From the NCBI GenBank assembly GCA_946902985.2, contig OX336390.1:524104861-524168860 (forward strand): a stretch of DNA of 64,000 nucleotides, written 5' to 3'. This DNA is from Meconema thalassinum (lineage: Eukaryota; Arthropoda; Insecta; Orthoptera; Tettigoniidae). The notes under the pieces were generated by a model that was not told where the DNA came from, did no database searches, and saw only the letters and a list, made by a program, of their open reading frames with translations. The stretch's first letter is position 1. The number at the start of each line of letters is the position of its first letter. Position numbers and translations under genes: made by a program. Positions 32,340-43,814 of the stretch are shown one piece after another.

Positions 32340-33786
32340 CATTGCATATCAGTTCACTCTTATACATATTTCTAATACATTAAAGCTCCATGGTCTTCCC
32401 ATTACATCTCTCGAATTGCCAGCTATTATTGATAATTACCCTCAGACAAATTTACCAATGAATTATCCAAAACTTAATGAGGTTCAATTAAGTCGGATGA
32501 TAAACCAAGCAAATGGAAACCAAACGGCTATAATTACAGAAATTTTGGGGTTAGTACAAAACAGCAATGAAAGGATGAGTAATGCATATTTCATTGATGG
32601 TCCAGGAGCACCGGGAAAATTATTCTTTACCAATGCTTGATTCACAGTTGCACAAATTTGGGGTTAAATGTAGTTTCTGTTGCATGGACTGGTATTGCAG
32701 CAATGTTACTACCTCAGGGGCGCACTGTACACAGCCAGTTCAAGTTACCTCTACATGTATATGAAAGTTCTGTATCAGGAATAAAAGTTAACAGCAAGGA
32801 AGTTTTTTATATTCGTTCAGCAAAACTTATCATCTGGGATGAAGCCCCAAAGGCTAATAAGCACGCGTTGATATGTGTAAATCGGTTGCTCAAGGACATC
32901 ATGAATAACGACGTGCCTTTCAGAGAAAAAATTATCATCTTAGGTGGAGATTTTAGGCAGGTATTGCCTGTTGTGCCTCACGCATCCAAAGCAGCATCAG
33001 TCCAAATGCCAGTAAGGTTCTCTCCTTTGTGGCCATTATTCAATTTTTTAACTCAACAAAAATATGCGAGCGGATACAGATCGTGACTTTGCAAACTTCT
33101 TCATACAAATTGGTAACGGTGAATACCCTCACGTCGATGGAGAAAATTCAGAATTAGTCCCACGCTGAAAAATATTTCACGCTCATCAAAAATAGCGATT
33201 TTAGCACCCATAAATGAACATTGTAAAGAAATCAATGACAATGTGTTAGACCTAATCCCAGGATCATCGAGAACTTACATCAGTGTGAATAATTTGATTA
33301 CTGAAGATAAGAGTGAACTTCTACAATTCCCATTATAATTTTTAGACAGCATAGGCATAAGTGGATTGCCACCTTATATCCTTCGACTAAAAGAAGGCTC
33401 AATTGTGATTTTGTTGAGAAATATCAATGTTACCAAAGGTCTGTTGAACGGTACTAGGCTGTTGGTTTGGAAGATGCATGACAATTGCTTACACCTGAAA
33501 ATTATTACTGGCGTAAATGTTGGAAACAATGTCCTACTCCCTCGCCTTGACCTTACGCCATCAGATACTTCTATGCCATTTTGCTTCAAAAGAAGGCAGT
33601 TTCCAGTACGTTTGGCTTTTTGTATAACTATCAATAAAGCTCAAGGTCAAATACTAGATCAAGTAGGCATTTATTTACCTCAACCGATGTTTAGCCACGG
33701 ACAACTTTACAACAATCCTTTCATGACGTCAAAGTTCAAATAGAACCAAAAGGCAAGCGAACAGCAAATGTCGAATGGAAGGAAGT
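32340..33786 (+). pseudogene. Helitron PIF1-like helicase region
   Basis: Motifs in order are YFIDGPGAPGKLFF (Walker A, where the family has GPGGTGKT, so the lysine loop is damaged), VSVAWTGIAAMLLPQGRTVH, KLIIWDEAPKANKHAL (Walker B), ILGGDFRQVLPVVPHASKAA, KIAILAPINEHCKEINDNVL and AFCITINKAQGQILDQVGIY. The motif VI block after HGQLY is missing or scrambled (NNPFMTSK instead of an ALSRA-type sequence). Frame changes lie near 32640, 33070, 33160 and 33345. In the live element it would unwind the transferred strand. Confidence 0.85.
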
Positions 33787-33833
33787 ACTATTAGAATTTT
33801 GAAACGAATGTTGCGGAGGAGCACAGACCTCAG

Positions 33834-34804
33834 CAAACGGGGCACAGATTAAATAACAATTATACAAGGACGTCCGCATCCCTAATACGATAACATTACT
33901 GTCCTGTGGTAATGGTAAAAAAATTACTATTGTCCTACATCGGTGATTACTACCCTACATCCCGTTATATCATTCCCTCTGTTCTATAACAAAGATATAC
34001 TTAATCAAATTTACAGTTTAATAAATATGAATTCCTTCTGTGTGAGTTATCTTTTCATTTCTCATCAATCGCCTCAGGGGTGGAGACGATAGCTGTCTTT
34101 ACAGAGATGTGCAAATTATTAGATTCGATGTCAGTTTTCCAAAATTGCATTTTTACTTTTCACGGTTTAATGCACTAAGTATGTTTACAAGGCGATGAAA
34201 TTACTTCAAATGTTTAATCAAGACTCCTAATTATATTTTAATTTAATCAACTCAAATTAAAATTATTTTTTAGAATTTCCACTAACAGAGGAGCCTTGCA
34301 AATGCAAAATGCTGCACGTTTAGTTCTTATTACTTCACTCTACTTTACGTGTGAATTTAGAGCGGAGGGATTTGGGGTCTTTCAACTGATGAACGCTATT
34401 GAACTATTCAAAGATTCATGAACTATGCATTGAAATCACCTGACTTGAATTCTAAAGTCAATGAAAAATTGAAAATGGACCCAGCTCAGATATCCCTCGG
34501 AATCCAATAATCTGAATGTTTCCAGACGCAATTCCTTATGGGAAAAGGTGTAATTCCACGGGAGAGGAAACACTACTAATAGGACAACAAAAGAAGTTGG
34601 TCAATAAAATGATTTTGAATAAAAGTAATTACGACTAATTAAAATTATTTAATTAATTCTAATAATTTGCACACCTCTATATGTTAACCAAGAGTTACAT
34701 CTCTATATTCGAATATAAGAGACCCATCTTTTATTTTAAATTTATACCGTTGTTCATAAGTAGACGTTTACCAACTTGTACCGCTGAAGCCTTAAATTGT
34801 GTAG
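33834..34804. other. A/T-rich spacer
   Basis: Non-coding sequence between the Helitron 3' end and repeat H; nothing recognised. Confidence 0.45.
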
Positions 34805-34986
34805 ATATCTCTATCTACTTAGTATACAACAAAGTTCCCAATTCTTGGATGTAACGGGTAATCTCGAGAGCAACTTGATGGATTTTGATGCAGTTTTCAG
34901 TATTCTGTAAAGGATTTCTCGATGAAGGATTAGGTAGAAACACATTTATTTATGACCAAAAGAAGCCGAGCATTTACGATTTCAGT

Positions 34987-35408
34987 TATTTATTTATTTT
35001 ATTTAGAGTATGATGCTTACAAGACAGTACTGTAATTAATAAATATGAATTTTCAAATAAACAATTTACAGCATTAGGACCCTTCATATATGGGCTGCCA
35101 GGTCTTGAATCCATTCAAGAGCTTGTGGAGTGGCTGCATGGAGCTCTTCTAAGGTCCCAGAGTACATATATAGAGGGCATTCCTGCACGACATGCTTGTT
35201 GGTTTGCACTTCATATCCACAATCACAAAGAGGCGAGTCTATCCAACCCCACTGATGTAAGGCTGCTCTAGTTCGAGCAGTGCCACATTGAATTCTGTTA
35301 AGACGGGACCAGACACCTCGAGGGAGATGGAATCCAGGTAGTTTGATGGTAGGATCAAGTACTTCAATTAGGCCACAAGGTGGAGAGGTAGACCATTCAA
35401 CTTTCCAT
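34987..35408 (-). mobile_element. 5'-truncated LINE insertion with TSD
   Basis: The insertion is flanked by GATTTCAGT at 34978-34986 and 35409-35417. On the minus strand it ends in an AAATAAATAAATA-type tail typical of LINE 3' ends. The paralogous H copy at about 57990-58010 has the same flanks joined with no insert, which gives the empty site. Confidence 0.9.
35084..35407 (-). pseudogene. C-terminal end of a Jockey-like LINE ORF2
   Basis: The minus frame runs uninterrupted from the truncation point to TGA at 35084-35086, about 107 codons. It contains PGFHLPRGVWSRLNRIQCGT, RTRAALHQWGWIDSPLCDCG and VQTNKHVVQECPLYMYSGT, the NR-x-R-x-G-x-x-R...W...C-x-C...Q-T...H...C pattern found at the end of Jockey-group polyproteins. 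There is no ATG because the copy was truncated during insertion. The frame is intact, so the insertion is not very old. A related but distinct fragment lies at 39375-39641. Confidence 0.85.
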
Positions 35409-35867
35409 GATTTCAGTGAATTGAGTTGAAGAAAAACCTAACGTCCATGTGTCTTTAAAGAAAATCTATCTTCTCTGAGAATTGTTCAGCATGAAAAGTT
35501 CTGCAAGAAAGTCCGCGACAGCTCTCACATCGACCACTGTAAGTTTTTTTACGTTTTCATTTCTTCCAGCAATCTCCATTCAGTGGAAATATAAATTACT
35601 AGCTTCAAAGTGAGTTTACGACCTTGCGAGCGACCTATCACCCAAGCTTCAGCCAGCATCAAACTGCCGAGTCGTGTCGAGTTAATTCTTCAGAGAAGAG
35701 TATAGCTTATGTGTTCACCTCGGCTTTTTAGAATTCCGTCTGGAACCTGACGTCCGTGCGCCTTTTAAGCTTAAGCAGGGTAAATAGTGGGACACACACA
35801 CAGAGGACAGGCAGACACCCTCACATTTGATCTCATAAGTCTACTTCATCATTTACCCAAAAGCTGC

Positions 35868-35980
35868 GGTACCGTAAATGTCTGTTCAGGTCACTAGCAT
35901 GAAGACATGCAAATGTCATATGGACAGAAGTGCTGTAGGATTGTTGAAGTGAATGCTGCGGAGCAGCACGGGTCTTCTAG
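35868..35980 (+). mobile_element. Mini-Helitron 3' end: deletion derivative with perfect hairpin and CTAG
   Basis: The segment 35873-35903 matches the start of the OTU coding sequence at 30440-30475 (shared GTCTGTTCAGGTCA). It jumps directly to sequence matching 33756-33833, the last codons and 3' end of the Helitron. The terminus has TGCTGC-GGA-GCAGCA (35954-35968), a perfect 6-bp stem, then CGGGTCTT and CTAG (35977-35980) followed by T. That is the canonical Helitron 3' end. Confidence 0.85.
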
Positions 35981-36779
35981 TAATATTATTATTATTTGAA
36001 TATCAATCCTGTAAAATCATATTACAGTATGTAAATTGTCCTACTAGGAAAGATGGCCTTAGTGTTGTAAGCCTTAGAACAATCACCTCCAACATCATCA
36101 CCACATTCTGCATCCTAATAATAATTACGATGATATCACCGTTGTTAGTACAAACCCTGCAGTAGGATGATGTACTGCTCGGGTCCAAGCTAAGTGAACT
36201 TGCGGAGTAAGGGGAAAGAGCAGGGAAGGGTCAGGCGAGAACAGCCCGCCGTGATATCTGGTATTCTTTTCTATTCCAAAACTGCTAACATAGGGTCGTT
36301 ACTCAAACCACTTTGGTGTTACGATTATGTGAGTGAGTCACCGACCAATGTATTTGGTTCTGTACTATGCACGGACTGAGGAACCTCATCACGCGTCAAC
36401 ACCACTTCTCATAGTCCGCGATGCACATTCCTCTCACGTTCACGCAGCTTAGACCCAAGCAGTAGTTCACTCCATTATTTTCTGTATAGCTAGTCACCAA
36501 CTATATGACATATAACTACACCATGACATAATATAACTGGTATTCGTGATTGTTGTTTTAAGGGGGGAGACATCTAGGTCATGATCTTATATGGCGAGCA
36601 CTTAGCAGTAACGGAGTTCCAGAAATACAGTACTGTATGTTTAGGGTGGATCAAACTCCTGTACCGTGACGTCACGGGAATGATTGGACAAATACAAACC
36701 AAACATGGCAATATGTTTACATTCTGTCACCTCCAAAATGACAGCAGTGTAATTGGATGTTGGATTATTGATAATAATA
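35981..36779. other. Non-coding stretch
   Basis: A short AAT/TTA microsatellite follows the Helitron end. A diverged R1-start motif (GATTGTTGTTTTAAGGGGGG) lies at 36548. No gene recognised. Confidence 0.45.
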
Positions 36780-36787
36780 GTATTATT

Positions 36788-36870
36788 TTACCGGCCACGG
36801 TGGCCGAGAGTGCTAACGCGCAACCACGTGTCTCGCTGGTATCGGGAGAGCGTGGATTCGAACCCAACTA
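36788..36870 (+). repeat. tRNA-like SINE head (family Q)
   Basis: CCGGCCACGGTGGCCGAGAG carries an A-box and GTGGATTCGAACCCAAC a B-box. It reads like a leucine- or serine-type tRNA relative but has no 3' tRNA acceptor pairing, so it is a SINE head. Confidence 0.65.
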
Positions 36871-36931
36871 TGAAATACCTTTCGCAAACTTTTAGGGGAT
36901 GTCGATAATATAATATGAATACACCTAAGGT

Positions 36932-37163
36932 AATGATCGTGTGGCCTCCGGAGAGGCCGAGCGCAGGTCTTTCTAGTTGACGCCCGTGGACGACCTGCGC
37001 CTCGTAATGAGGATGAAGTGATGATGAAGACTGCACATACACCTGAGCCACGGGAATTATCCCCTGGAGATTAAAATCCCTCGTGGCTCGGCCGGGAATC
37101 GAACGCGGGGCACTTTGGGCCAAAGCCTAGCGTGCTAAGCACTTAGCCACGGAGCCGGACAAA
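36932..37163 (-). repeat. SINE family C with 9-bp target-site duplication
   Basis: The minus strand starts CCGGCTCCGTGGCTAAGTGC, has the B-box GCGTTCGATTCCCGGC, and a 3' part with ATGAGGCGCAGGTCGTCC-type sequence and CCTCTCCGGAGGCCACACGA. ACCTAAGGT flanks it at 36923-36931 and 37164-37172. Confidence 0.9.
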
Positions 37164-37329
37164 ACCTAAGGTGAAATATACGAAATAACTATTCAAATGT
37201 CGTCGAAAATATCCCAACACTTCGCCAGGAATATAGGCAACCCATTGCACGTGTGTGCTAGGTAAGCTGCCCCTCTTAGTTTCTCTTCCCAACACGCTTT
37301 TTAATTGTTACTTCTTGTATTTAACGTCT

Positions 37330-37850
37330 TGTAAGCCTGTTGCCATCTCTTGATTTAAACAGTATTCTCTCATTCGTCTGTTGGCACGGACTAGCGTAAG
37401 ATGTGGATTTTCACTGATGTCTCAGTCTGACTTATGGCTGTGATTGTACAGAAGCTAATGAGGTATTAGTGGTGCTGAGTAATTGCATTTAGGACACAAC
37501 TGTTTTCTGTGGATGCTGTGAAGAGATCTATTTATAGGATCAGTGAGCTCATTCTTCTCGTTACCTACTAGAACTCATTATAGCGCTAAACTGTGGTTTA
37601 GTGGATTTCTACCCACATAACCTAAAGCTGTACTGTTTACCATCTCTTGATGAGTGTAGTACATATTTTGCACATGTCTATTGGCACAGGCTAGAGTAAA
37701 ATATGGCTTCCCACTGATGTCAGACCCATTCATAGTTGGAAGCTATTGGGGTATGTGTGGTGCTGAGTAATGACCTCAGTATACAGATAGTGACTGTGTG
37801 TATTGTGAAAGGTTCTACTCATAGCGTTAGTGCTATTGTTCTGACTCAGT
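37330..37850 (+). repeat. Diverged direct duplication, about 299-bp period
   Basis: CCATCTCTTGAT, GGCAC(A/G)GACTAG-like and GTGGTGCTGAGTAAT blocks occur in order at 37341-37480 and again from 37640 to 37780. The two units differ at many positions and are old. No coding frame is shared. Confidence 0.65.
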
Positions 37851-39374
37851 GAGGAAAGCAATTGCAAACTACCTCACTTCTCACCTTGCCTAATATGCCT
37901 CATTATAGGGCTGCTTTAGGTTTCTGTGTTTATCTATCAACCTAACCCATGGCGGTACTTTTTGAGGATCTAACCAGCCTCTGGGCTGACTACCTAAGAG
38001 ACAGACGAACAGTATCCAAACAGCCCTCATGCTGGTAAACTAACAGGCAGAGTCACTATTTTGGTCCTCTAATTATGGCTATACGATTTCAACTTGTGTA
38101 TTTTGACATTGCTCAGAATCGTTTTCATTAACACCGTATGTATTAGAATACATGATCATTGCTGTGGATTCTAGTTGGACGTTCATATGTTATGTGTAGT
38201 GTAAAAGTGTATCTAGGTGTTGTAAATGTAAGATAGCTCAAGACTTCATGGGGTGAAGATGTACGTTTATTCGTGTGCTTGCCGATATTATTATTATTAT
38301 GATTGTTATTATCAATCAGGTTCCGACTATGGCACATGGGTGGCTCCTATCTATATTGTGATATCTCTGTCATATACAAAAAGCCACTTCACAGTGTCCT
38401 ATTTATTTCAGACTTGGAAAAGAGCCATGGATCCTGATAATGGTGAGGACATTGTAGTGTAGATGATGAGTGTTCCTCCCAGGTAAGCAGAATATTCGAG
38501 TTTGAATCCCGGTTGTTGTCCAATTTTTAAGTCTTACTCATCAGTTGTGGTCGTTTTAAGGAAGCCTAAGTGTTAATATTATTATTATTATTATTATTAT
38601 TATTTTACACCGTTTTGCCCGTCTAAGGACATACATAGCTGATCTTGCTCTTATGTCCTCTGAAAATCCCTATTATTTTTATTGTTTTTGTAATTATTAT
38701 TATTATTATTATTAACATTTGAATTGGGCCTTTATCGGTGTTCCGTCTCGATACATATATGTGTCTGATATGAGAGTTCTTATCCCTCCCAGAGGCTGTC
38801 TTTATCTCCCCGTTCAAATCTCTAAGCCTACTCTCACCCATTCATCTAGTCTATTCAGGCCTTAGTCTCCTCCTCTCCTCGATCAGAGACAGCGTGTTTT
38901 CCGTTTTCCAGTACGTCCTTTTTGAGACTAATCGTCTGTCTTCTTCGCAGCATCCATTGACCACGATTCCTTGACGTTTACAGTTACCTGTTTTCTTGTC
39001 ACTCTTTGAAGGTTGCGTTGACACGCGTCTGGGTAGGTAATGCATATTATTTTAGACTGCTTTGTGTTCCTTGTTGAATGTAGCTTTATCGCACAAGTTG
39101 TTTTTAGTAGCTTGTGGCCTCACCCATATTCTGATCCTGACATTCCTTTGGCATTACTCAGAGACATTCACTATCATCACCCCACAAGTACTTTGTTAAT
39201 CAGGTTTTTGTACATCTTACTCAGATTAGTCCACGTCAAAAGTCGGTGTGGGTGATTCTGAAATGTAATATTTACTAATACTAATACCAGGCTGTGTTCC
39301 AGCAGTCACTTCTGTGTCTGCAAATATGCCCATTTCTGAGGTGATGATCTTCCCCTGGGCAGTTAACTTTCGTG
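37851..39374. other. Non-coding stretch with ATT microsatellites
   Basis: (ATT)n runs at 38573-38604 and 38694-38714. A tRNA-like B-box (GAGTTTGAATCCCGG) near 38500 hints at an old SINE head. No gene recognised. Confidence 0.45.
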
Positions 39375-39641
39375 CTAAGTCATCCAAGATATAAACCGGC
39401 TCTTTGGTGGGATATTTCTCATCTCCTCTCCACTCTCTCCATACGTCCCATCAACCATTTCCTGAACCACATGCTGAATAGTCTGTTTTTCAGCGCTGCA
39501 ATCACAACTTAGAGAATCTTTTATTTTCCAATTGTGCATTGAATCAGCACACCTGCCAGTGTTGGTTCTTATACGGTTAAGAAATGACCAGATCTTCCGC
39601 AGTAATTCAAAGGCATGTGGCTTGTTCGTTATGCATGGCAT
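39375..39641 (-). pseudogene. LINE ORF2 C-terminal fragment
   Basis: The minus frame has LNRIRTNTGRCADSMHNW, SLSCDCSAEKQTIQHVVQEM and a degenerate end. It is the same C-terminal pattern as 35084-35407 but from a diverged lineage. The final Cys expected after HVVQE is replaced by Met, and the flanks are not recognisable as LINE, so this is an old scrap. Confidence 0.75.
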
Positions 39642-40865
39642 ATTCAGTTGTTCTGATGTAGCGTTAATCCGCCATCTATGCTTTCACCATACATTGGTAT
39701 TAAAACCTTTGCTGATCAACATCCTTGCAGTTTCCAGGGGCGGGTGATGATAACGAAGCCTTCATTTATTAATGACTAGCAGAAGTACCCGCTCTTCCAA
39801 CGGTCTTCGGTATTAATAACCAGATGTTATCAATTGAGATACTGTTCCAAAGGTTAGGGGCTTGTCATTCCTTCATAAGTTTATCAGAACGAAGTTAGTT
39901 TTCTGGGTATATCGCAGACACTGTTAATTTAAGGGCCGTAAAATGTGGATTTCGGAGACCCTTTATAGACTCCCTAGTTTTGTATCACACATTGAGAAGC
40001 GCAACATATGCTTTTGTCGTCCTTCTAGTAGAATTTTTATTTTTCGCCTATTTTAGCATGTATTTTGAAACGTTGTTCCTTATACCCACCCTTCTATGAG
40101 AAGTACGTTGAAGAGTTTTCTAAATGATTGGTGTATTGACTCATGGTTACAATACCTAATTTTACAATGCTCAAAGCACCCGAACATGAATTATAGGCGT
40201 ACAAAAACATAAATATGTATCAAACACACAGTATCAAACAAAATCATCTTTACGATGAACCCGTTTGTCGACAAAAATATAATTACTTAAAATGTGCTCT
40301 CAAACTAAATTCACCTAACGTGTACTTCCTGACGTGAAAATAATATTGAAAACCTCGTAGACGAAACGCAATATATGTCAAATTAAAACTGGCCCTCACC
40401 GTTGTAGAAAGTCCCCATCCACAGGAAGACCCCTTTATAAATTATAAAGGCTCGTGATGCATTAAATTCGGGATTTTTAGCCTCCAATGACCCAAATTCC
40501 CAAAAGCTGCAAAAAACACTCTTCCAATTCAGGAATTTTTGAAAATAATGTTGCGTTTGGAGATATAATAGACCTTCTGTACAAGATATCACATATCGCA
40601 CGGGTAAGTCACGTGTAAAAATTCTAGGGTACCCCTTGACCCCCTTAATCGCATTGTTGAATTTTACAGTCTATGTTTGATTCGACGATAACCTTATAGC
40701 CATTTGCAAACTTTAACAGAAATTTAATAAATTGACTGGCATTGCTTCTTACAGAAATAGATGGAAAGTTGGATGTCACCTCTTGAGACACTGTTGTCAT
40801 GGTTACCGGCTTGCATTACTTCATTAGTTTCTTCTAGTTCTTCTTCTTCTTTCGGATGGGCCAGC

Positions 40866-41255
40866 TAAGGACCACGGCGTTCAACTTTTCAGCTTGGCGA
40901 GGGACTTGATGTTTGCCCAATATTCGCGCATTCTCCTCTCTTTTGTCCAGATGATGCCGGTTTTCTTACAGGGTGGTCTGTCCTGAAAACTCTTCTGTTT
41001 AAGTATATTTCTGAGATGTGATCGGCTTCTAATATCATTTTTCATTATCTTCAGTTCTTGGATATCCTTGTTAACTACTGTTAGCGACGGTGTCACACTC
41101 TTTTCTTCCCCCAGTAGTTGAGAAGCCGGTTGGTTAGTCTTGTTGGGTTCATCCATGAGACATGTCCATAGAAAGCCAGACGTCTCTTCCTGGCCACATC
41201 TGTGATTTTCTCAGTATATCTATATAGCCCCTGATTTGGTCTTCTTCTGTACTCG
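40866..41255 (-). pseudogene. LINE 3'-end coding fragment
   Basis: The minus frame reads ARKRRLAFYGHVSWMNPTRL, then DIQELKIMKNDIRSRSHLRN and TKERRMREYWANIKSLAKLK before the stop at 40881. This is the C-terminal end of a non-LTR reverse-transcriptase polyprotein and is related to the insert at 58993-59570. A GAA-rich run (40838-40855, read on the minus strand) is the likely 3' tail. It is inserted between G units. Confidence 0.75.
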
Positions 41256-41344
41256 TCATCTATTTATTAGTTTATAAAATAAAAGAGTGCCATATCCCCT
41301 CCAGGGACTTAGGCAACCTGAATAAGAGCTCTTGACTAAGTCAA

Positions 41345-41580
41345 GGCATTACTAACCAGGCATCCCGAGCCGGAGTTTGCGTGTGGTAGGCTGGCCAGTT
41401 CCTTTCCACTCCTCCTCCTACCATAGCAACCGGAAAGTTCCCATTTTGCATCACGAGGCTGGGAGACCCCGTACCAGACCATACCAAGACTTTTAAATTC
41501 TTGGCAGAGCAGGGGATCGAACCCGGTACCTCGGGGGTGACAGCCAACAATGCTAGCCACTGCGCCACGAGGTGGTCTTT
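41345..41580 (-). repeat. SINE A, head-proximal part
   Basis: The minus strand has CCACCTCGTGGCGCAGTGGC as head, CCGGGTTCGATCCCCTGC as B-box, then CTTGGTATGGTCTGGTACGG and a G/C-rich segment. The tail is absent. Confidence 0.75.
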
Positions 41581-42359
41581 ATTAGCTTACTAGCAGAAGT
41601 ACCCATTCTTCGAACGGTCTTCGGTATTAATAACCAGATGTTATCAATTGAGCTACTGTTGCAATGTTTAGGGGATTGGAACCTGTTTGTTGGCAAAGAA
41701 AAATTATTAGTGTAAATGTGCTCTCAAACTAAATTTACCTAACGTGTTCTTCCTGGCGTGAAAATAAAATTGAAAACTTCGTAGAAGAATCGCAATACAC
41801 GTCACATACGAACTGACCCTAACCGTTGTGTCAAGTGCCCAACTACAGGAAGACCCCTTTTATAAATTATAAAGACTTGTGGTGCATGAAAATTCAGTGT
41901 TTTTAGCCTCCAATGGCCCAAATTCCTAAAATCAGCAAAAAACAGTCTACTATTTCTATTCAGGAATTTTTGAAAATAATGTTGATGTTTGGAGATATAA
42001 TAGACCTTCTGTACGACATATCGCACGTGTAAGTCGTGTGAAAAAAATCTAGGGTACTCCATTTGCAACCTTTCACAGAAATGTAATAAATGGAGTGGCA
42101 TTACTTATTCCAGAAATAGATGGAAAGTTGGATGCCACCACTTGAGATACTGTTGTCATGGTTAGTGGCTTGCATTCCTTCTTTAGTTTATTAAATGAAA
42201 TTAGTTTTCTGGGAATATCTAAGTAACTGTTGGGTTTAGAGCCTTAAAATATAGTTTTCGGGGTCCCTTTACGGCTCTTGAGGGGCCCCGAGTTTTGTTT
42301 CTGACCCCAAGGGTTTGAAAATGAGCTTTGTCTCTTCGTTGTACGCCATAATAATGATA

Positions 42360-42405
42360 ATAATTAAAAGAATACTAATAATAATAATAATAATAATAAT
42401 AATAT
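42360..42405 (+). repeat. (AAT)n microsatellite
   Basis: Imperfect AAT run within a G unit. Confidence 0.85.
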
Positions 42406-43814
42406 AACAAAATAGGGATAGGGATATAATAGACCTTCCGGACCATACCCGCACGTGTAAATCGGGTTAAAAAATTCTAGATTACCCCTTGACCCCTTAA
42501 GCGCATTATATGTATTGATGAATATCTCAGCTTAATTTGGATCCGTTATAACCTTATTGCCGTTTGCAAACCTTCACAGTAATGTAATAAATGGAATTGT
42601 ATTGCGTCTTACAGAAATAGATGGCCCTCTGAGATTCTGTTGCCATTGTTACCGGCATGCATTCCTTCATTAATTTATTAAGTGAAATTAGTTTTTTGGG
42701 AATATCTCAAAAACTGTTGGTTTTAGGGCCTTAAAATGTGGTTTTCGGGGTCCTTTTAGGGCCCCCGAGTTTCGTTTCTCACATTGAGGGGCTGAAAATG
42801 AGCTTTGTCTCACGCTTATTTCAGCATGTATTTTAAGGGGGTAGACCCCCTGTTATGAGAGGTACGGAGAAGAGTTACATCAATGATTAGTGTCGTGCCT
42901 CTGATGGATATCTGTATCAAATTTTACGTTAATCCACCCAGCCGTTCTCGAGTTATAAGGACACAAAAATTGTCCACAGAAAGACAGGTAAAATATATTT
43001 TTGCGTGCATCCGTCACAAAACAGTCTGAAACGGGCAAATATGTCAAATTTTCGTAGAAAAGCCGAAAAATCAGACAAACATTCATTTTTATATAATAGA
43101 GAAGGGATATAATAGACCTTCCGTACCACACCCGCACGTGTAAATCGCGTGAAAAAATTCTAGAGTACCCCTTGACCCCTTAAGCGCATTGTATGTATTA
43201 ATGAATATTTCAGCTTAATTTGGATCCATTATAACCTTATAGCCGTTCGCAAACCTTCACAGTAATGTAATAAATGGAATTGCATTGCGTCTTACAGAAA
43301 TAGATGGACCTCTGAGATTCAGTTGCCATGGTTACCGCCATTCATTCTTTCTTTAATTTATTAAGTGAAATTAGTTTTCTGGGAATATCTCAAAAACTGT
43401 TGGTTTTAGGGCCTTAAAATGTGGTTTTCGGGGGCCCTTTCCGAGTTTCGTTTCTCACATTGAGGGGCTGAAAATGAGCTTTGTTTCACCCTTCTACGCC
43501 AATTTCAGCATGTATTTTAAGTGGGTAGGGCCCCTTTTATGAGAGGTACGGAGAAGAGTTACATCAATGATTAGTGTGGTGCCTCTGATGGATATCTGTA
43601 TCAAATTATACGTTGATCCACCCAGCCGTTCTCAAGTTATAAGGACTCGTAGAAGTTGTCCACAGACACACAGACAGACAGACAGACAGAAAGACAGAAA
43701 TTTTTTTTTATTTATGCGCGCATCCGTCATAAAACAGCCTGAAACGCGCAAATATCGCACATTTCCGTGGAAATTCAGAAAAAACAGACAAACTTTCATT
43801 TTTATATATATATA

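Larger units (their letters stand above)
30350..33833 (+). mobile_element. Decayed autonomous-type Helitron
   Basis: In order this rolling-circle transposon carries an OTU-like cysteine protease segment, the Rep (HUH endonuclease) region and a PIF1-type helicase, all on the plus strand with many frameshifts and stops. The 3' terminus is placed near 33833 because GAATGTTGCGGAGGAGCACAGACCTCAG (split here as GAATGTTGCGGAGG / AGCACAGACCTCAG) aligns with the intact hairpin-CTAG end at 35951-35980. The 5' end was not located. OTU domains are known from some Helitrons. Confidence 0.85.
34805..35865. repeat. Dispersed repeat H, split by a LINE
   Basis: The blocks TTCTTGGATGT, GGGTAATCTCGAGA and CCGTGCGCCTTTTAAGCTTA occur in the same order at 57838-58440. 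The right end (35795-35865) has CAGACACCC...GATCTCATAAGTCTACTT, the reversed start of the HINE-like elements. H may therefore be a minus-strand HINE relative. It is interrupted by the LINE at 34987-35408. Confidence 0.65.

Noticed and set aside
34805..35865. LTR retrotransposon formed by the H copies
   Set aside because: The two H copies are 23 kb apart with no gag-pol between them and no TG...CA ends.
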